From: Mycobacteriaceae bacterium
GTDB lineage: Bacteria; Actinomycetota; Actinomycetes; Mycobacteriales; Mycobacteriaceae
Reading direction: 5' to 3'
DNA length: 64,000 nt
NCBI GenBank assembly: GCA_019749805.1
Contig: JAIEPH010000066.1
Location: 62,001 to 126,000, forward strand
The translations under genes were made by a program, and so were the position numbers. How positions within the stretch are numbered: position 1 is the first letter of the stretch; each line of letters opens with the position of its first letter. This document shows positions 41,910-50,323 of this stretch, one piece after another. The notes under the pieces were generated by a model. It was not told the DNA's origin. It saw nothing but the letters and a program-made list of their open reading frames with translations, and did not search any database.

Positions 41910-42677
41910 CTACTGCAGCCAGTTCAGTTGACCTGCCGCCAATGCGTATCCGACGAATGCGACCGCGTCGATCAGCGCGTGCGCGACGATCAGCGGCCAC
42001 AACCGTCCGGTGCGTAGGTACACGTAGCCGAACACCAGGCCCATCGCCACGTTGCCGAGCCCGGCGCCGAAACCCTGATACAGGTGGTACAGACCGCGCA
42101 ACAGGCTCGTGATGATCACCGCGGCCAGCGGGCTGATCCGCAGCTGACGCAGGCGGGTGAGCAGGAACCCGACGACGATCACCTCCTCCGCCCAGCCGTT
42201 CGCGAACGCGACGAGCAGCAGCACGGGGATGCGCCACCAGGTGTCGTACAGTTCCGCGGGTTCCACCGAAGCGTTCATGCCCAGCACTCGTGACAACAGA
42301 TAGAACGCCAGGCCGGGCAGCCCGATCAGCAGCGCCAGGCCGACGCCGCCAAGGAGGTCGGGGCGCCACTGGATTCTACCCAGCCCGATCTGGGCGGGAC
42401 TAAAGCCGCTGCGCCACAACAGGTATAGACCGAGACCACCCCACGCCAGCAACTGGAAGACCCACGAGAGGTTCAGTCCGAGGTCGATCAGGTCGAATGG
42501 TGACCGGCGCGGGTTGAGCGCCACGACCTGTCCGGACAGCCCGAGCAGGACCGCCTCGATCAGATTGAGCAGGGCGGTGTACGCCGACAGTCCGAAGGTG
42601 ACCGCCAATACGACGACGATCTCGATGCGCAACCCACGGCGCTGTGGGTCTGTCAGGTCGTCGGGGGCGCCGGTCAC
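41910..42677 (-). CDS. CPBP-family intramembrane metalloprotease
   Basis: The 255-residue protein has about seven or eight helices and the Abi/CPBP motifs: WAEEVIVVGFLLTRLR (double Glu, about 160-175), then LLRGLYHLYQG with Arg and His, and LIVAHALIDAVAF. These match the CAAX prenyl-protease-related peptidases. In bacteria they are linked to bacteriocin immunity or membrane protein processing, but no substrate is apparent. The gene is 25 nt upstream of the LCP gene, same strand, and may be co-transcribed. Confidence 0.88.
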   Translation of the reverse strand: MTGAPDDLTDPQRRGLRIEIVVVLAVTFGLSAYTALLNLIEAVLLGLSGQVVALNPRRSPFDLIDLGLNLSWVFQLLAWGGLGLYLLWRSGFSPAQIGLGRIQWRPDLLGGVGLALLIGLPGLAFYLLSRVLGMNASVEPAELYDTWWRIPVLLLVAFANGWAEEVIVVGFLLTRLRQLRISPLAAVIITSLLRGLYHLYQGFGAGLGNVAMGLVFGYVYLRTGRLWPLIVAHALIDAVAFVGYALAAGQLNWLQ

Positions 42678-42705
42678 CGGGCCAGGCTAGCGGCCCGGCC
42701 ACGGC

Positions 42706-43506
42706 TCAGAGCCGGCGCGCGCGTAAGCCGTTGAGGAACGGGCAGCCCATCAGAACGCGGAGCGCCTGGGAGAGACCGCTGACGTCGTCGACCGGCTTCG
42801 CGAAGGGCAGCCGAACGTCGTGGTCGCCGTCATCGCCCTCGATACGCAGCTGGACACCGTAGCGATCCAGGCCGAGGGGACGGACGCGTCCACGGCGCAG
42901 CGAGCTGGGTAGCCGGCTGGCCAACCGGTCGACCACCTCGCGGTGCGCGGACTCCATGTGCTGCAACCAGCACGACTCCATGGCGCAGAAGGGGTCGGGA
43001 CGCGCACCCAGCAGCGCGCTCAACCCGACGGATTCGGCCCCGGTGGAATCGGCGACGACAACGGAGTCGATCTCGAGCCTCATCAACGCGTAGCGGGTGT
43101 CCTTTTCGGAGTCGGCGGGTCCCGAATTCACCTGTAGCAAGGCGGGATTCGGATCCTCGGCGGCGATGAGGTCGAGCAGCGCGGAGACCTCGCCGGAGGG
43201 GACGTCGTGCAGGCGGCCGCGGATCCACACCAGTGACCGCACCGGTTCGCGCAGCGGTAGCGGGGCGTAGTCGGTCATCTCCAGCACCGCCTGAACACCG
43301 GCCGCACCCGCCGAAACCACCATGTGAGCGACGGCGCCGTCGACCGGAACGGTGATCGCGAACGAACCGTCGTCGAGCAGGTGGTGCACCGGAGATTCGG
43401 CGGGTTCCAGTCCTTCGACCGCCAGCATCGCCCCGCCGGCCCGTGCGAATGCGCTGCGGATGCGCTCGGCCGTCGTCGGTGTGGCTTTGGTCTCCAGCTC
43501 TGTCAT
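42706..43506 (-). CDS. Iron-regulated DUF2470 protein (Rv3839-like)
   Basis: The 266-residue protein starts MTELETKATPTTAERIRSAF. Its C-terminal part (from about 170, DPFCAMESCWLQHMESAHREVVDRLA then RVRPLGLDRYGVQLRI and RLPFAKPVDDV) fits the DUF2470 domain found in heme-utilisation proteins. The first half is a split-beta-barrel-like region. An IdeR-type box 18 nt upstream predicts repression by iron, as reported for M. tuberculosis Rv3839. A role in heme or iron use is inferred. An in-frame TTG at 43512 is an alternative start. Confidence 0.8.
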   Translation of the reverse strand: MTELETKATPTTAERIRSAFARAGGAMLAVEGLEPAESPVHHLLDDGSFAITVPVDGAVAHMVVSAGAAGVQAVLEMTDYAPLPLREPVRSLVWIRGRLHDVPSGEVSALLDLIAAEDPNPALLQVNSGPADSEKDTRYALMRLEIDSVVVADSTGAESVGLSALLGARPDPFCAMESCWLQHMESAHREVVDRLASRLPSSLRRGRVRPLGLDRYGVQLRIEGDDGDHDVRLPFAKPVDDVSGLSQALRVLMGCPFLNGLRARRL

Positions 43507-43523
43507 GGCCAACCTTCCATAGA

Positions 43524-43542
43524 TAAGGTGAGCCTAACTTAA
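43524..43542 (-). promoter_or_regulatory. IdeR (iron) box
   Basis: TAAGGTGAGCCTAACTTAA agrees with the 19-bp IdeR consensus TTAGGTTAGGCTAACCTAA at 15 of 19 positions, including both halves. It lies 18 nt upstream of the DUF2470 ATG. IdeR bound with Fe2+ would repress that gene. The box is also 76 nt before the divergent pheA start and might affect it. Confidence 0.8.
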
Positions 43543-43605
43543 CTATCGCTCTCGTGGTCGCGCAAGGCTTACGTGCAGCGGAACGGGATTACCGAGGTGA
43601 ACCGA

Positions 43606-43611
43606 TAGGGT
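43606..43611 (+). promoter_or_regulatory. Probable leaderless -10 element of pheA
   Basis: TAGGGT fits TANNNT and ends 6 nt before the pheA GTG at 43618. The predicted transcription start coincides with the start codon and there is no Shine-Dalgarno sequence in the gap. Confidence 0.5.
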
Positions 43612-43617
43612 TGGACC

Positions 43618-44502
43618 GTGACCCGAATCGCGTATCTCGGACCCGAAGGGACCTTCACCGAGGCGGCCTTGCGCGGCATGGTCGGGGCCCAACTCGTTCC
43701 GTTGGCCGAGTTCGAATGGTTTCCGACGAGCAGCCCAGCGGCGGCGCTGGAAATGGTGCGATCCGCAGACGCCGCCTTCGCGTGCGTGCCGATCGAGAAC
43801 TCGATCGACGGTTCTGTCCTCCCGACACTGGACAGTCTGGCGACCGGTTCGCCACTACAGATCTTCGCCGAATACACCCTCGACATCGCCTTCACGATCG
43901 CGGCGCGCAGCGGAGTGGCCGATCCCGCCACGATCGCCGCGTTTCCGGTGGCGCGCGCCCAAGTCGCGAGGTGGGTCGCGAAGAACTATCCCGACGCTGA
44001 ATTCCAGGCGGCGAACTCCAACGCCGCGGCGGCCGTCGACGTCGCCGAAGGCCGCGCCGATGCCGCCGTCACCACCGCGCTCGCCGCGCAACGCCACGGT
44101 CTGGACGTGCTCGCCGCCGGTGTCGTCGACGAACCGAACGCACGCACCCGGTTCGTGCTGGCGGGACCGGTCGGCCCACCACCGCGGCGGACCAATGCCG
44201 ACCGCACATCGGTGGTGCTGCGGCTCGCCAACGTTCCCGGGGCACTCGCGTCGGCGCTCGGGGAGTTCGCCGTCCGCGACATCGACCTGACCCGCATCGA
44301 ATCGCGGCCAACCCGAACCGAACTGGGCACCTACATCTTCTTCCTCGACTGCGTCGGTCACGTCGACGATGCGCCGGTCGCCGAGGCACTCAAGGCGTTG
44401 GTCGAACGTTGTGTGGATGTGCGATATCTCGGTTCGTGGCCGATGGGCTCGGCCACACGGACACAGGGGCGGGAGGACCAAGTGCGGGAGGGCGAAGGGT
44501 GA
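43618..44502 (+). CDS. pheA: Prephenate dehydratase
   Basis: PheA converts prephenate to phenylpyruvate in phenylalanine synthesis. The 294-residue protein begins RIAYLGPEGTFTEAALRG, with the catalytic PDT domain to about residue 190 including VPIENSIDGSV and VTTALAAQRHGLD. An ACT domain follows (TSVVLRLANVPGALASALGEFAVRDIDLTRIESRPTR-type sequence), which binds Phe for feedback control. GTG is the start, and the TAGGGT -10 supports it. The stop overlaps the next gene's start by 4 nt. Confidence 0.95.
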   Translation: MTRIAYLGPEGTFTEAALRGMVGAQLVPLAEFEWFPTSSPAAALEMVRSADAAFACVPIENSIDGSVLPTLDSLATGSPLQIFAEYTLDIAFTIAARSGVADPATIAAFPVARAQVARWVAKNYPDAEFQAANSNAAAAVDVAEGRADAAVTTALAAQRHGLDVLAAGVVDEPNARTRFVLAGPVGPPPRRTNADRTSVVLRLANVPGALASALGEFAVRDIDLTRIESRPTRTELGTYIFFLDCVGHVDDAPVAEALKALVERCVDVRYLGSWPMGSATRTQGREDQVREGEG

Positions 44503-45185
44503 GTGGACGGCTGGTGCTGGTCCGGCACGGACAGTCGCACGCCAATGTCCAGCGTCGGCTGGACACCAGGCCGCCGGGGGCGGAACTGACCGATCTCGGT
44601 CGCGACCAGGCCCGGACATTCGCGCGCGGACTCACCGACAAACCCGGCTTCATCGCGCATTCGATCGCGGTGCGGGCCTCGCAGACCGCGCGTGAGATCG
44701 CCGACGAACTCGGCGTGGACACCCACGAGCTGGAGGGGATCCACGAGGTTCAAGTTGGTCACCTCGAAGATCGTCACGACGACGCGGCCATCGAGGAGTT
44801 CAACACCATCTACCAGCGATGGCACGCGGGCCATGTCGACCTGTCGCTGCCCGCCGGGGAAACGGCCAGCCAGGTGCTCGACCGCTACCTGCCGGTCGTC
44901 ACCCAGTTGCGCCTCCGCTACCTCGACGACCACTCGTTCTCCGGCGACATCGTCGTGGTCAGCCACGGCGCCGCGATCCGGTTGGCCTCGGCCGTGCTGG
45001 CCGGCGTCGATAGCAGCTTCGCCCTCGACCACCACCTGGGCAATACGGAGGCGGTGGTGCTGGCGCCGATCACCGATGGACGCTGGAGCTGTGTGCAGTG
45101 GGGGACGATATTGCCGCCGTTCTATCCCGAGCCGGACGTCGATCCCGTTCAGGACGCGCTCGAGTCGGCCGACCCGATGGGCTGA
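44499..45185 (+). CDS. Histidine-phosphatase (phosphoglycerate mutase) family protein, Rv3837c-like
   Basis: The 228-residue protein has the RHG motif LVLVRHGQSHANVQRRLDT (residues 5-23), the catalytic His and Arg cluster. A second region IVVVSHGAAIRLASAVLAG around 150-168 carries the other catalytic His. The family includes cofactor-dependent phosphoglycerate mutases and many phosphatases; the substrate is not predictable. The GTG start overlaps the pheA stop (GTGA), so the two form an operon as in M. tuberculosis. Confidence 0.88.
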   Translation: MSGRLVLVRHGQSHANVQRRLDTRPPGAELTDLGRDQARTFARGLTDKPGFIAHSIAVRASQTAREIADELGVDTHELEGIHEVQVGHLEDRHDDAAIEEFNTIYQRWHAGHVDLSLPAGETASQVLDRYLPVVTQLRLRYLDDHSFSGDIVVVSHGAAIRLASAVLAGVDSSFALDHHLGNTEAVVLAPITDGRWSCVQWGTILPPFYPEPDVDPVQDALESADPMG

Positions 45186-45190
45186 CGGCC

Positions 45191-45385
45191 TCAGATCGCC
45201 GTCGCGATCGAGGCGTCGCGGGCGCACGTGCAGCCGACCGCCTCGCAGTCGATCGCGAAATCGTGCACCACTTCAGGAGTTCGGCAGTCCGGCTCGGTGC
45301 ATTCGGTGCGGGCCAGGGCGTGGTGGATGACGGTGCCATGGCAGTGCTCGACCCCAGCCACACAGGCACGGCATCGGCTGCTCAT
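45191..45385 (-). CDS. Small cysteine-rich protein, probable zinc binder
   Basis: This 64-residue protein (MSSRCRACVAGVEHCHG...) has eight cysteines at 5, 8, 15, 29, 34, 47, 52 and 54 plus several His. Spacing such as CxxC and CTC suggests two zinc sites. No known domain name is assigned. The frame runs on upstream to 45619, but codon use and Cys spacing support the start at 45385. It is directly downstream of the zincin gene, 60 nt apart on the same strand. Confidence 0.65.
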   Translation of the reverse strand: MSSRCRACVAGVEHCHGTVIHHALARTECTEPDCRTPEVVHDFAIDCEAVGCTCARDASIATAI

Positions 45386-45444
45386 GTGCCCAGTTTCTCG
45401 CGTGCGCGCACGCATGTGCTCCAACAACGCGGCGTGTCGGCGGG

Positions 45445-45798
45445 CTAACCCCAGCCGAGTTCGTGCAGACGGTCGTCGTCGATGCCGAAGTGGTGCGCGA
45501 TCTCGTGGATGACGGTGATGGCCACCTCGTCGACGACCTGCGCCTCGGTGTCGCAGAAGTCCAGCAGGGCGCCGCGGTAGATCGTGATGGTGTCCGGTAG
45601 CGATCCCGCGGCATACCAACTGTCCCGCTCGGTCAGCGCGACCCCCTCGTAGAGCCCCAACAGGTCGGGTTCGTCGGCGTTGCGGTCCTCGACGAGGACG
45701 ACGACGTTGTCGATCGCCTTCGTCAGCTCTTGGGGGATCAGGTCGAGCGCGTCGGAGACCAGCTCGTCAAACCGTTGCGGGCTCATCCGCACGGTCAC
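45445..45798 (-). CDS. Minimal metallopeptidase (zincin, Rv3836-like)
   Basis: The 117-residue protein holds HEIAHHFGIDD (HExxH with a following His and Asp) near residues 98-108, the signature of small bacterial zincins related to metallopeptidase family MXAN/Possible_zincin. The N-terminal half is FDELVSDALDLIPQELTKAIDNVVVLVEDR. Start GTG 45798 lies 4 nt after the previous gene's stop; GTG 45792 and ATG 45786 are close alternatives. The natural substrate is unknown. Confidence 0.82.
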   Translation of the reverse strand: MTVRMSPQRFDELVSDALDLIPQELTKAIDNVVVLVEDRNADEPDLLGLYEGVALTERDSWYAAGSLPDTITIYRGALLDFCDTEAQVVDEVAITVIHEIAHHFGIDDDRLHELGWG

Positions 45799-45802
45799 GC
45801 GG

Positions 45803-47212
45803 CTACGGCACCGGTGCCGGCGGCGGAGGAGGCACCGCCGGTGGCGGTGGCGCGGGTGCCGGCGGCGGCGGCGGGGGCAGTCCCGGTGGCGGTGGCGCAG
45901 CCGGCGGTGGTGGCGGTGGCGCACCCGGCGGTGGTGGCGGTGGCGGCGCACCCGGCGGCGGTGGCGGTGCGTTGAGGAAGGTGTTGCCCGGTGCGGCGGG
46001 GTCCGTCGTCGGCGCAGGCGTTTCGGTGGCCTGCGCGGAGCCCGGCATGTGCTGGGTCTGGTTGCCGTAGTTGGACTCGTCCGTGGTCGAGGAAGACGAG
46101 GACGACGAGGATGACGAAGACGACTGGTCGGGCTCGTCGGGCATGGGGATCGGCGGGAAGTTCAGCCGCCCCTCGGGGATGTCCGGCGGCGGCACCGGCG
46201 GCTGACCGTTGATCATCAACGGACCCTTGGCGCTGTTGAGAAGCGTTGACCAGCCGCCGTTTCCGAGGGTCGCCCCGATACTGCACGAGACCTGGCGGCT
46301 GCCCGCCGACCACGTCGGCAGCGAAATCGTGCTGTAGATGAGGGTCAGGGTGGTGCTGCGAAGTTGGATGGGCGCGAGGTAGGCGTCCGTCATCCGGGTG
46401 CACGCGTCCTTGATGAAGCTGTCCTGCTCGGACTCCGGCGGCAGGCCGGCGGGGAACTTCTCGGCCAGGTTCACCGCGCCGGTGACCTCCATCGCGTGCG
46501 GCGCTGCGCAGTCGATCGGAATGTCGGTGGGCTGATTGGTCGACGGGTCGATACCCAGGCACGTCCCCGCCGGCCACACCTTTGACTGGTCGATGTCGGC
46601 GACCTTGCCCTTGAACGCCAACTGTTGGTTGTTGGGGCCGGGCAACTGCATCCCGCAGAGCATCCGCCGCTCGCCGGACTGCTTCCACGCCTTGTCGCCG
46701 GACCACAGCATGCTGATGGTGAAGCGGCTGTTCGGGTCGAAGTCGGTGCCCAGGTAGTGCTTGACCGCAGCCGAACACTGCTCCTGGCTGATCTGCTGGA
46801 TCCGTGCGGTCGACGGCGGCGCGGCGTCGGGCCCGTACTCGCTGCCGGGGAATGTCCGCATGTCCACCGATTCGGCGACCTCGAAGCGGTGGTCGTCCTT
46901 GCAGTCGACGATCTCCGCGGCGTCGGGCGTGCGGTCGGGCCAGTTGAGGCAGTCGCCGGCCTTCGCGTGCTTGAAGGTGTCGTTGCCGCGGGGGCCCAGC
47001 GAAATGGTGCTCGCCGTCAGGCCCGAGCTCTCGGTCTGCGGAATCGCGGTGATCAAACCGGCGATGAGCAGGCCGCCGAGCGCGGTCAGCAGCAGTGCGC
47101 GGCGGGTCGAGGCCGCCTGCAGGCTGCGCCACCAAGGGGCCCGCGACGAGGGCCGGCCTGCCTCGTCGTCGTGCGGGTATTCCAGGGTGGGTGCTTCAGA
47201 CATCTGCTCCAT
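45803..47212 (-). CDS. Septum-formation-type membrane protein with Pro-rich tail (Rv3835-like)
   Basis: The 469-residue protein has a cytosolic N-terminus, one membrane helix (RRALLLTALGGLLIAGLITAI, about 39-58) and an extracytoplasmic domain. This holds two septum-formation-like repeats with paired Cys: AGDCLNWPD to VDCKDDHRFEV, and AGTCLGIDP to IDCAAPHAMEV. The C-terminus has a run of about 12 Ser followed by a long polyproline/Gly tail (45806-45985). Such tails span the cell wall. It is divergent from serS and tandem with the zincin gene. Confidence 0.82.
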   Translation of the reverse strand: MEQMSEAPTLEYPHDDEAGRPSSRAPWWRSLQAASTRRALLLTALGGLLIAGLITAIPQTESSGLTASTISLGPRGNDTFKHAKAGDCLNWPDRTPDAAEIVDCKDDHRFEVAESVDMRTFPGSEYGPDAAPPSTARIQQISQEQCSAAVKHYLGTDFDPNSRFTISMLWSGDKAWKQSGERRMLCGMQLPGPNNQQLAFKGKVADIDQSKVWPAGTCLGIDPSTNQPTDIPIDCAAPHAMEVTGAVNLAEKFPAGLPPESEQDSFIKDACTRMTDAYLAPIQLRSTTLTLIYSTISLPTWSAGSRQVSCSIGATLGNGGWSTLLNSAKGPLMINGQPPVPPPDIPEGRLNFPPIPMPDEPDQSSSSSSSSSSSSTTDESNYGNQTQHMPGSAQATETPAPTTDPAAPGNTFLNAPPPPPGAPPPPPPPGAPPPPPPAAPPPPGLPPPPPPAPAPPPPAVPPPPPAPVP

Positions 47213-47327
47213 TGTGACAGGCGTGTCGGGCGTTGTGACAAGTGACGCAGTTGTAATGTTACGAGGTTGTGGCTGGGGCACCGACCTCGGCTGTTCCCCG
47301 CCGGCCGCCAAAAGTAGTGTTGCGCCC

Positions 47328-48587
47328 GTGATCGACCTCAAACTGCTGCGCGACAACCCGGACGTGGTGCGCGCATCGCAACGCGCCCGCGGAGAAGATC
47401 CTGGCCTCGTCGACGCCCTCCTCGACGCTGACGCGGCGCGGCGGTCCGCGGTGTCGTCCGGCGACAATCTGCGCGCCGAGCAAAAGACGGCCAGTAAGAA
47501 GGTCGGCAAGGCGTCCGCCGACGAGCGGCCCGCGCTGCTGGCGGCGGCCAAGGAGCTGGCCGACGAAGTCAAGGCCGCCGAAGCCGAGCAGAGCCAGGCC
47601 GAAGCGGCGTTCACCGCGGCGCACATGGCGATCGCGAACGTGATCATCGACGGTGTCCCCGCCGGTGGTGAGGACGACTTCGTGGTGCTGGACACCGTCG
47701 GCGAACCCCGCGCCATCGACAACCCGAAGGACCACGTCGAGCTCGGCGAGTCGCTGGGGCTCATCGATCTCGAGCGCGGGGCCAAGGTGTCCGGCGCGCG
47801 GTTCTACTTCCTGACCGGCGCGGGAGCGCTGCTCCAGCTCGGTCTGCTGCAGCTCGCCGCGCGCCTGGCCCAGGACAACGGTTTCACGCTGATGGTGCCT
47901 CCGGTGCTGGTGCGCCCAGAGATCATGGCGGGCACCGGCTTTCTCGGTGCGCACGCCGAGGAGGTCTACCGCCTGGAGGCAGACGATCTGTACCTAATCG
48001 GTACGTCGGAGGTGGCCTTGGCCGGTTATCACGCCGACGAGATCCTCGATCTGTCCGGCGGCCCGCTTCGCTACGCGGGATGGTCGACGTGCTTCCGACG
48101 CGAGGCGGGCAGCCACGGTAAGGACACCCGCGGCATCATCCGGGTGCACCAGTTCGACAAGGTCGAGGGCTTCATCTACTGCAAGCCGGACGAGGCCGAG
48201 GCCGAACACCAGCGGCTGCTGGGCTGGGAGCGCGAGATGCTGGCGAAGATCGATGTCCCATATCGCGTAATCGACATCGCTGCAGGGGATCTGGGCTCGT
48301 CGGCCGCGCGCAAGTTCGACTGCGAAGCGTGGGTCCCGACGCAGCAGACGTACCGGGAGCTGACCTCCACGTCGAACTGTACGACGTTTCAGGCGCGCCG
48401 CCTCTCGGTGCGATACCGCGACGAGAACGGCAAGCCCCAGACCGCGGCCACCCTCAACGGCACGCTGGCCACGACGCGCTGGCTGGTGGCGATACTGGAG
48501 AATCACCAGCAGCCCGACGGTAGCGTGCGGGTGCCAGAAGCCTTGGTGCCCTTTGTCGGAACCGAAGTGCTCGAGCCCAAGGCGTAG
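47328..48587 (+). CDS. serS: Seryl-tRNA synthetase
   Basis: SerS charges tRNA-Ser with serine. The 419-residue length equals M. tuberculosis SerS. The N-terminal coiled coil (about 30-105, KKVGKASADERPALLAAAKELADEVKAAEAEQSQ-like) contacts the tRNA. The class II core has motif 1 LVPPVLV-type sequence (MVPPVLVRPEIM), motif 2 (FRREAGSHGKDTRGIIRVHQFDKVE) and motif 3 (TLNGTLATTRWLVAILEN). The start is GTG 47328. It converges on the TetR gene 5 nt after its stop. Confidence 0.97.
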   Translation: MIDLKLLRDNPDVVRASQRARGEDPGLVDALLDADAARRSAVSSGDNLRAEQKTASKKVGKASADERPALLAAAKELADEVKAAEAEQSQAEAAFTAAHMAIANVIIDGVPAGGEDDFVVLDTVGEPRAIDNPKDHVELGESLGLIDLERGAKVSGARFYFLTGAGALLQLGLLQLAARLAQDNGFTLMVPPVLVRPEIMAGTGFLGAHAEEVYRLEADDLYLIGTSEVALAGYHADEILDLSGGPLRYAGWSTCFRREAGSHGKDTRGIIRVHQFDKVEGFIYCKPDEAEAEHQRLLGWEREMLAKIDVPYRVIDIAAGDLGSSAARKFDCEAWVPTQQTYRELTSTSNCTTFQARRLSVRYRDENGKPQTAATLNGTLATTRWLVAILENHQQPDGSVRVPEALVPFVGTEVLEPKA

Positions 48588-48591
48588 GGTC

Positions 48592-49221
48592 TCAGCGCTC
48601 GGTACTATGCGCCAGAACGTAGGCGGTCAGTACGTCGACCAGTGCGCGCCGGTCCCTGGACGTATCCAGTGGCTGTGACGAAATGATCTGTGCCACAACA
48701 ATTCCCCGAAGACATGCCCAGATGTGATTGCCGATCTCCTTGGCGTGCCTGGGGTCCAGGCCCGCACCGAGGTGTCTGCCGAGTTCGGTGAGCTGACGCA
48801 TGGTGTCCGCCAGCCGCTCGTTGACCGCGTCGTCGCGGCCCGAACGTGTGGCGATCAGGATCTCGATGGCCGCCATCGACGTCGGGCTCGAGAACGCCGA
48901 CCACGCCGCGTCGACGACCACCTGGGTCCGTTGTTCGATGGCAAGGTCGGCGGTCGTGTCGGGTACCGCGGCGAGAATCTCGGTGAGCTGGCGGAAACCT
49001 TCGTCGACGACCGCGATGAGAAGTCCGTTCAGATCGCCGAAGTGGTACTGCACCACTCCCCAGGTCACTCCGGCGCGCTCGGTGATGCGACGAACGCTGG
49101 GCGCGGCGAAGCCCTCGTCGAGGATGTAGCGGACGGTCTCGTCGATCACCATCTGCCGGGTCCGCTCGGCGCGCAGCTGGTTACCCCCTGGGGGACGCCG
49201 CGGTTGGACTGCACCTGCCAT
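48592..49221 (-). CDS. TetR-family transcriptional regulator
   Basis: The 209-residue protein has an N-terminal TetR HTH at about 20-65 (MVIDETVRYILDEGFAAPSVRRITERAGVTWGVVQYHFGDLNGLL). The ligand domain is helical and not assignable. It lies 9 nt downstream of the DapB-like gene on the same strand and is probably the regulator of that cluster. The palindrome ACATTAC-AGAT-GTAATGT at 51222 is a possible operator. It converges on serS. Confidence 0.85.
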   Translation of the reverse strand: MAGAVQPRRPPGGNQLRAERTRQMVIDETVRYILDEGFAAPSVRRITERAGVTWGVVQYHFGDLNGLLIAVVDEGFRQLTEILAAVPDTTADLAIEQRTQVVVDAAWSAFSSPTSMAAIEILIATRSGRDDAVNERLADTMRQLTELGRHLGAGLDPRHAKEIGNHIWACLRGIVVAQIISSQPLDTSRDRRALVDVLTAYVLAHSTER

Positions 49222-49230
49222 GGACAGACT

Positions 49231-50304
49231 TCACCACATGACACCGCGGATGTGATCCAGCGGCCGGAAGTCGTGAGCGGCGAGAATTCCGGCGGGTGCC
49301 CGGCACACCGCTTCGATGGCGTTGATCGGTCGCGCCGCGGTGGCGATCACGCCGCCCTGATTGTGGTCCGTGCCGCCGAGACCGACGTGGGTGTTGATCT
49401 CGACACCGGGGTCGCCTGCCACGACAACGCGATGCACTCCGGGGCGACCGTCCGGCGGGACGGCCCAGTGCGGAGCGGCGACTTCGGTCAACCGGTTCAC
49501 GTGTTCCATGGTGATGACGACATCGCCGTTGCGGACGCCTTCGACACCGAAGCGCACGGCCGCGACCTTGCCCACCTCGACGTCCATCATCGCGCACGAA
49601 ATCGGTTCGGGCGTAGTCCATTTCTCGTGACGTTCGCGTACCTCGTCGAGTTCCACTCCGAGGTCCGCGGCGAGGCTGCGCACCTGGATTCCCCACATCG
49701 ACTCCAGCACGCCCGGCATGAAGAGGATCGGCTGGTGCTCCGGTTCGGTGCCGAAACCGAAGGTGACGCCGGTGAATTCGGCGTCGTCGTAGGTGGCGTA
49801 GTCGCAGATCTCCTGAACCGTGATCGAGTCGGCGCGACCGGCCAGGCTCAGTGCCGTGTACACGAGCGTATCGCCCGAGTAACCGGGATCGATCCCGTTG
49901 ATGTAGAGCGTCGAATTGCCCTGCCGGCACGCCTCTTCGAGAGGTTTGCGGAGCCATTCGTCGGTGAACTCCGGCGCGACCAGCCAGACGAACGACGATC
50001 CGACGACGTTGGTTCCGGCGCGCAGGAAGCGCGCGATGTCTGCCATCGCCTCCGCCGCGCGGGTCTCGGCCTGCGAGGTGTAGACCACGCAATCGGCGCC
50101 GAGCGCCAACAGCGCGTCGATGTCGTCGGTGGCGATCACACCGGTCGTTTCGGCGCGCCCGCACAGCTCCCCCGCGTCCCGACCGATCTTGTCGGGGCCG
50201 GCCGCGTGCAGGCCCACCAACTCGAGGTCCGGACGTTCGATGATCGTGCGCAGTGCGTGTACGCCCACGTTGCCGGTGGAGAACTGGATGATGCGGCGGG
50301 TCAT
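49231..50304 (-). CDS. DapB-like NAD(P)H-dependent dehydrogenase, paralog 1
   Basis: The 357-residue protein opens MTRRIIQFSTGNVGVHALRTIIERPDLELVGLH, a Rossmann fold with the GxxGVHAL turn replacing the usual GxxG of dihydrodipicolinate reductases. Other segments are GADCVVYTSQ and NGIDPGYSGDTL. It belongs to the actinobacterial 'dihydrodipicolinate reductase-like' family of uncertain substrate. It is not the lysine-pathway DapB. ATG 50304 is supported by the fold start; longer frames are not coding. It follows the SDR gene by 19 nt. Confidence 0.82.
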   Translation of the reverse strand: MTRRIIQFSTGNVGVHALRTIIERPDLELVGLHAAGPDKIGRDAGELCGRAETTGVIATDDIDALLALGADCVVYTSQAETRAAEAMADIARFLRAGTNVVGSSFVWLVAPEFTDEWLRKPLEEACRQGNSTLYINGIDPGYSGDTLVYTALSLAGRADSITVQEICDYATYDDAEFTGVTFGFGTEPEHQPILFMPGVLESMWGIQVRSLAADLGVELDEVRERHEKWTTPEPISCAMMDVEVGKVAAVRFGVEGVRNGDVVITMEHVNRLTEVAAPHWAVPPDGRPGVHRVVVAGDPGVEINTHVGLGGTDHNQGGVIATAARPINAIEAVCRAPAGILAAHDFRPLDHIRGVMW

Positions 50305-50323
50305 TGTCGGTGTCCTCGCGTCC

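Noticed and set aside
47253..47262. GTAATGTTAC palindrome near serS, partly like the TetR site at 51222
   Set aside because: Short, lacks the full 18-bp palindrome and lies beside unrelated genes; probably chance.
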